From the NCBI RefSeq assembly GCF_036402745.1, contig NZ_DASWSJ010000297.1, forward strand, positions 1-64,000: a stretch of 64,000 bases of DNA. Reading direction: 5' to 3'. How positions within the stretch are numbered: the first letter of the stretch is position 1; each line of letters opens with the position of its first letter. This DNA comes from Actinophytocola sp036402745. GTDB lineage: Bacteria > Actinomycetota > Actinomycetes > Mycobacteriales > Pseudonocardiaceae. A program made the position numbers and the translations under genes. Below, piece after piece: positions 60,706-64,000 of this stretch. The notes beneath the pieces were generated by a model. That model was not told the DNA's origin. It ran no database searches and was given only the letters and a program-made list of their open reading frames with translations.

Positions 60706-62279
60706 GCGCCGAGCAGCGCGTGGCGGTCTGCGATGTGGTGGACGTTGTCGTCGTCCGGTGCGCTCAGGCCGCGCTCCAGGTCCCGCAGCGTGCGGTGCGG
60801 GTGGTTCAGCAGCCGGGCCGCCGCGGCGCGCACGGCCTCCGGCCGGTACGCGCAGGTGGCGACGAGTCGGGCGGCCGCCTCGACGTCCTGGTGGAGGCGG
60901 CCGTGCCCGACGAGCGATCCGAGCAGCTGGAGCGCGTCGGCAAGGGTGAGGCCGCCGAGGCTCAGCGAGTGCAGGTCCGGCACGTCGGCGAGCTGGTGCC
61001 TGCTGGTGAGCAACACCGACGGCACCGGGGAGTTCGGCAGCAGGGGCAGGATCTGCCTGCTGTCCTGAAGGTCGTCGAGCACGACCAGCACCCGCTTGCG
61101 GTCGACGGCGAGTTGCCAGAGCGCCGTCAGCTCGGGCAGCGTGCGCGGCAGCGACGCCGACGGCACGTCGAGTCCGCGCAACAGCCCGGCCAGTACCGCC
61201 TCCGGTGCCAGCGGGAGGCCATCCGGCCCGGTCAGTCCGACGTACAGCTGGCCGTCGGGGAAGTGCGGCCGCAGGGTCAGGGCGGCGCGCACGGCCAGCG
61301 CGGTCTTGCCGATGCGCGCGCCGCCGTGCAGGCCGACCAGCGCGGCCCGGCCGGGGTCGCGCAGCCAGCCGGTGAGCTCGGCCAGTTCCGCGGTCCTGCC
61401 GACGAAGCCGTCGGCGGCGACCGACATCCGGGCGGGCACCGGCGGTCCGGTCCTGGCGGCGTCCGCGTGCACGCCGAGGGCCGGGCGCACCTGCGCCGCG
61501 GCGAGCAGGTCGCGGTGCAGCTCCTGCAGCCGGGGCCCGGGTTCCAGGCCGAGCTCGCCACGGAGCACGCGCCGGGCGTCCTGGTAGGCGGTGAGCGCGT
61601 CGGCGCGCCTGCCCAGCCCGGACAGTGCCCGCAGCAGCAGCTCCCACAGCTTCTCCTGCAGGGGCTGCCCGACCAGGGCGGTCTTCACCGTCGTGACGGC
61701 GCTGCCGTGTTCCCCCGCGTCGATCTCCGCTTCCGCCAGCTCCTCGACGGCGGCGGTGCGGAGCTGTTCGAGCCGTTCCCGCTCGGTGTTGAAGTAGGTG
61801 GTGTCGGCGCCCGCGAACGGGGCGCCGCGCCAGAGCGCGAGCGCGGCGCGGAACGTCCGTACCGCGCGGTCGAGGTCGCCTTCCCCGCGGAAGCGGTGGG
61901 CGTCGTCGAGCGTGCGTTCGAACAGGTCCGTGTCGATCGTCGCGCCGGTCGCCGTCAGCAGGTAGCCGCCACTGTGCGACCGCAGCGCGAGCCGGTGGGC
62001 CCCGACCACCTCGGTGATCTTGCGCCGGAGCCGGTAGACGTAGGTGCGCACCGTCCCGTCCGCGGACCTCGGCGCGGTGTCGCCCCACAGTGCCCGGACC
62101 GCGTCCTCGTTGGGGACCGGTTCCCCGACGCGCAGCAGGAGCACCGCGAGCAGCGCTCGCTGCTGTGGTGACCCGAGCGCGATCTCGTGGTCGCCCGACC
62201 AGGCACGGACCGGGCCGAGCAGGGAGAAGCTCAGGCGGTCGGCTGCGGGCGGGCGTGTTTCGTGCGCGAACTCGCTCAC
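60702..62279 (-). CDS. SARP regulator with NB-ARC-type ATPase domain
   Basis: 525 residues: OmpR-like winged helix (about 10-100; LGPVRAWSGDHEIALGSPQQ, TVRTYVYRLRRKI), bacterial transcriptional activation domain (about 105-255; LDRAVRTFRAALALWRGAPF, GLEPGPRLQELH) and an NB-ARC/AAA part with P-loop HGGARIGKTALAV and RVLVVLDDLQDS. This AfsR-type build activates antibiotic clusters through direct-repeat operators. I chose the GTG at 62279, 10 nt after the upstream SARP stop, with AGGGGGCA as SD; the longer frame is not homologous. It probably acts on the repeats at 28374-28412. Confidence 0.88.
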   Translation of the reverse strand: MSEFAHETRPPAADRLSFSLLGPVRAWSGDHEIALGSPQQRALLAVLLLRVGEPVPNEDAVRALWGDTAPRSADGTVRTYVYRLRRKITEVVGAHRLALRSHSGGYLLTATGATIDTDLFERTLDDAHRFRGEGDLDRAVRTFRAALALWRGAPFAGADTTYFNTERERLEQLRTAAVEELAEAEIDAGEHGSAVTTVKTALVGQPLQEKLWELLLRALSGLGRRADALTAYQDARRVLRGELGLEPGPRLQELHRDLLAAAQVRPALGVHADAARTGPPVPARMSVAADGFVGRTAELAELTGWLRDPGRAALVGLHGGARIGKTALAVRAALTLRPHFPDGQLYVGLTGPDGLPLAPEAVLAGLLRGLDVPSASLPRTLPELTALWQLAVDRKRVLVVLDDLQDSRQILPLLPNSPVPSVLLTSRHQLADVPDLHSLSLGGLTLADALQLLGSLVGHGRLHQDVEAAARLVATCAYRPEAVRAAAARLLNHPHRTLRDLERGLSAPDDDNVHHIADRHALLGA

Positions 62280-62289
62280 TGGGTGCCCC

Positions 62290-63120
62290 CTATCCGGCGA
62301 TCGCGTGGGCGATCGTCCGGTCGGCGGCGTACGGGCGCCGCCCGTCCAGCTCAGGGTCACCGCGGAGCACCGCCTCGTGCAGGTGGCGCATGCTCGCGGA
62401 GGGGTCCACACCGAGTTCCTCGACCAGTCCGGCACGTAACCGGTGGAAGGCCTCGAGCGCCCGCCAATGCTGGCCGGAGCGGTACAGCGCGAGCATGTAC
62501 TTGCCGCACATGCTCTCCGACAACGGGTACTGCGCGCACAGCCCGGCCAGCTCGCCGAGCAGCCCGCGGTCGCGGCCGAGACACAGGTCGGCTTCGAGGC
62601 GCGCGTCCAGGTCGGAAAGGCGGGTCTCCGTGAGCCGCACCGATTCGACGGTCAGCTGCGGACCGGTGGTGATGTCGCAGAGCGCGGGGCCGCGCCACAG
62701 GGACAGCGCGGCGGTGAGGCTGTGGGAGGCGGTCGCGTAGTCGCCGTTCTCGGCCGCCCGGCGGCCCGCGCTCGCGAGTTCCTCGTACTTGTGGACGTCC
62801 AGCCGGACGAGGTCGCCGTCCAACCGGTAGCCGTTCGCCTCGGTCGTGAGGAATTTCTTGCCGTCGCACTCCGTGCCGTCCCCGGCGGCCGAGTTCAGTC
62901 TTTTCCGGAGTTTTCCGATGTAGGTGTGCAGTGTGGCGACCGAGGAACGCGGCGGCTCGTGCCCCCAAATCTCGTTCACCAACGTCGAGACGGGCACGAC
63001 GTGCCCGGCGCCGATCGCGAGAATGGCCAGCAGTTGTCGGGGCTTGGCCGCCGAGGGCGCGACCGGGACATTGTCGAAGGTGGCTTCCAGCGGTCCCAGC
63101 AGGTTGATGTCGAGTCGCAC
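62290..63120 (-). CDS. Small SARP regulator carrying a TTA codon
   Basis: 276 residues with an OmpR-like DNA-binding domain (VRLDINLLGPLEATFDNVPV, then TLHTYIGKLRKRLN) and a BTAD domain (TASHSLTAALSLWRGPALCD, then SGQHWRALEAFHRLRAGL). GTG at 63120 is preferred over 63147 because AGGGGGCA lies 5 nt upstream. Leu at residue 228 is encoded by TTA (complement of 62437-62439), a codon read by the bldA tRNA in Streptomyces and relatives and a common control point of cluster regulators. It is the first gene of a leftward operon with the larger SARP. Confidence 0.88.
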   Translation of the reverse strand: MRLDINLLGPLEATFDNVPVAPSAAKPRQLLAILAIGAGHVVPVSTLVNEIWGHEPPRSSVATLHTYIGKLRKRLNSAAGDGTECDGKKFLTTEANGYRLDGDLVRLDVHKYEELASAGRRAAENGDYATASHSLTAALSLWRGPALCDITTGPQLTVESVRLTETRLSDLDARLEADLCLGRDRGLLGELAGLCAQYPLSESMCGKYMLALYRSGQHWRALEAFHRLRAGLVEELGVDPSASMRHLHEAVLRGDPELDGRRPYAADRTIAHAIAG

Positions 63121-63208
63121 GATCTGCCCCCTAATTCCTCGGTTCACAATGAGGATCAGGTTGGCAGAGCCCGGCTATGCCACGGTTATGCGCTCGTTGT
63201 GTACCCGC

Positions 63209-63418
63209 CTACGAGCTGTTCGGCTGATCGAGGGAGTCCGCGTGCGCGAGCGCGGACCGCCACAGTTCGGCGACGTGGCTCAACGCGACGTACCCGCCGC
63301 TGGAAAACCCGGTCGGTTCCCATCCAGGGGGGAGCGGGATGTCGATCGGCCAAATGCAATAGCACCCGTCGTCGTTCGTGACGACGCGGTAGAACTGGTG
63401 GTGTTCGGGGGAAGTCAT
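63209..63418 (-). CDS. Divergent second MbtH-like protein
   Basis: 69 residues beginning MTSPEHHQFYRVVTNDDGCY, with CIWPIDIPLPPGWEPTG and ELWRSALAHADSL. The overall pattern follows MbtH (NxxxxYCIWP / PPGW), but several invariant positions differ (CIWP for SLWP, no RPxSL end). I chose the internal ATG at 63418; the open frame extends to 63493. It may chaperone an adenylation domain of this or another cluster. The assignment is moderate. Confidence 0.6.
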   Translation of the reverse strand: MTSPEHHQFYRVVTNDDGCYCIWPIDIPLPPGWEPTGFSSGGYVALSHVAELWRSALAHADSLDQPNSS

Positions 63419-63568
63419 CTGGTTTCTCGCACCTGGATCACTGGGATGCCGTCTTGCCGCATCACGCGGGATCCAACGCGGCTTTACCACCATACGCGAA
63501 AGAGGTTCGGTATCAGTTATGGCGAGGGTCGCGGTCCAGCGCCGGGTGGCCTGCGCCCCAGCGGCGGT

Positions 63569-64000
63569 CTATCGTTCGCGGCCGTCGATCAGGTGGGCGC
63601 GCTCGGCCTTCTTGATCGCGTCGACACGGGAGACCGCGCCCAGCTTCGAGTAGATGCTCGTGAGGTGCCGTTTGACGGTGCCTTCGCTGATGAACAGGCG
63701 CACCGCGATCTGGGCGTTGCTCATGGCCTTCGCGACGAGCCGCAGCACCTCGAGCTCCCGCTCCGACAACAGCGTGTGCTGTTCGTGCTGCCGCTCCAGT
63801 GACTGGAGCGTCGTCCTCGGCACCGACAGGATGACGTTCGCCCTGCTGCGGCTCACCGAGCGGACGGCGGAGATGAGCTCGTCCCGCGCGATCGTCTTCA
63901 TCAGGTACGCCGCGGCGCCGCTCTCCAGCAGGTCCCGCACGATCGCCGGCGAGTTGTGCATGGTCAGGATGATCACCGCGGTCTCGGGGTAGGAGACGGC
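63569..64000 (-). CDS. NarL/FixJ-type response regulator, C-terminal part
   Basis: The frame runs without a stop to the right edge, so the N-terminus is missing. AVIILTMHNSPAIVRDLLES, then GAAAYLMKTIARDELISAV, is the end of a receiver domain with the conserved Lys (LMK). A LuxR HTH follows (LSERELEVLRLVAKAMSNAQ, then ISEGTVKRHLTSIYSKL). It probably belongs to a two-component pair whose kinase lies outside the window. Whether it controls this cluster is unknown. Confidence 0.85.
   Translation of the reverse strand, partial: AVSYPETAVIILTMHNSPAIVRDLLESGAAAYLMKTIARDELISAVRSVSRSRANVILSVPRTTLQSLERQHEQHTLLSERELEVLRLVAKAMSNAQIAVRLFISEGTVKRHLTSIYSKLGAVSRVDAIKKAERAHLIDGRER

Noticed and set aside
1..64000. 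CRISPR arrays, rRNA, tRNA genes and attachment sites
   Set aside because: I looked for regular spaced repeats and cloverleaf-like stretches by eye and saw none. A tRNA scan would be needed to exclude a tRNA fully.

Overview
The window is high-GC DNA (roughly 70% by eye) with GTG starts, tight ATGA/GTGA gene overlaps, SARP and LAL regulators, a BkdR-type regulator and a rare TTA codon. This points to a filamentous actinomycete. The order Pseudonocardiales would fit, but the sequence alone does not prove it.

Left flank (1-8.9 kb), ordinary or decaying chromosome: a partial DUF1801 gene, relics of a tyrosine recombinase and a pentapeptide-repeat protein, an Lrp-type regulator divergent from a branched-chain 2-oxoacid dehydrogenase operon (E1alpha, E1beta, E2) whose E3 gene is broken, a metallo-beta-lactamase-fold hydrolase divergent from a TetR regulator across a clear palindrome, a MerR regulator divergent from an NAD(P)-dependent reductase, and an IS5-type transposase relic. 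Middle-left (9-20.7 kb): a LAL-type LuxR regulator and two large tandem paralogous secreted subtilisins.

Biosynthetic region (20.8-64 kb): a nonribosomal peptide cluster. At its left edge are two convergent threonyl-tRNA synthetase genes. One is an archaeal-type ThrRS with the D-aminoacyl-deacylase-like editing domain, which is very unusual in a bacterium. The other is a bacterial-type ThrRS-like protein with substituted editing and active-site residues. The second lies in a leftward operon with a MalY/PatB-type PLP enzyme, a 2OG-Fe(II) oxygenase, a PhyH oxygenase and a GFA/Mss4-type zinc protein. From the same divergent control region, which holds four 11-bp-periodic SARP repeats, a rightward operon of about 31 kb runs through a methionine-gamma-lyase-like enzyme, a tandem OsmC-like protein, an ornithine/lysine-type N-hydroxylase, an MFS exporter, a methyltransferase and a 4500-residue NRPS. 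It continues with four genes matching the 4-alkyl-L-proline pathway of lincomycin, hormaomycin and the pyrrolobenzodiazepines (DOPA 2,3-dioxygenase, tyrosine 3-hydroxylase, F420-type reductase, gamma-glutamyltransferase homologue). Then come a PGM1-type ATP-grasp ligase, a membrane desaturase/hydroxylase, a methyltransferase, MbtH, a stand-alone A-PCP, a P450 and a branched-chain aminotransferase, closed by a strong bidirectional terminator. Facing it are a type II thioesterase with a Cys nucleophile, a 37-aa overlapping small ORF, two SARP regulators, a second divergent MbtH-like gene and a partial NarL-type response regulator.

Working model (inference): the NRPS builds X - (4-alkyl-proline) - Gly - N-methyl-amino acid and releases it reductively as an aldehyde. 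X is loaded in trans because the first adenylation domain is degenerate. The A-PCP/P450 pair would make a beta-hydroxy branched-chain residue such as 3-hydroxyvaline, a threonine mimic. Together with the ThrRS paralogues this suggests a threonyl-tRNA synthetase inhibitor with built-in target replacement. I recognise no described product with this gene combination.
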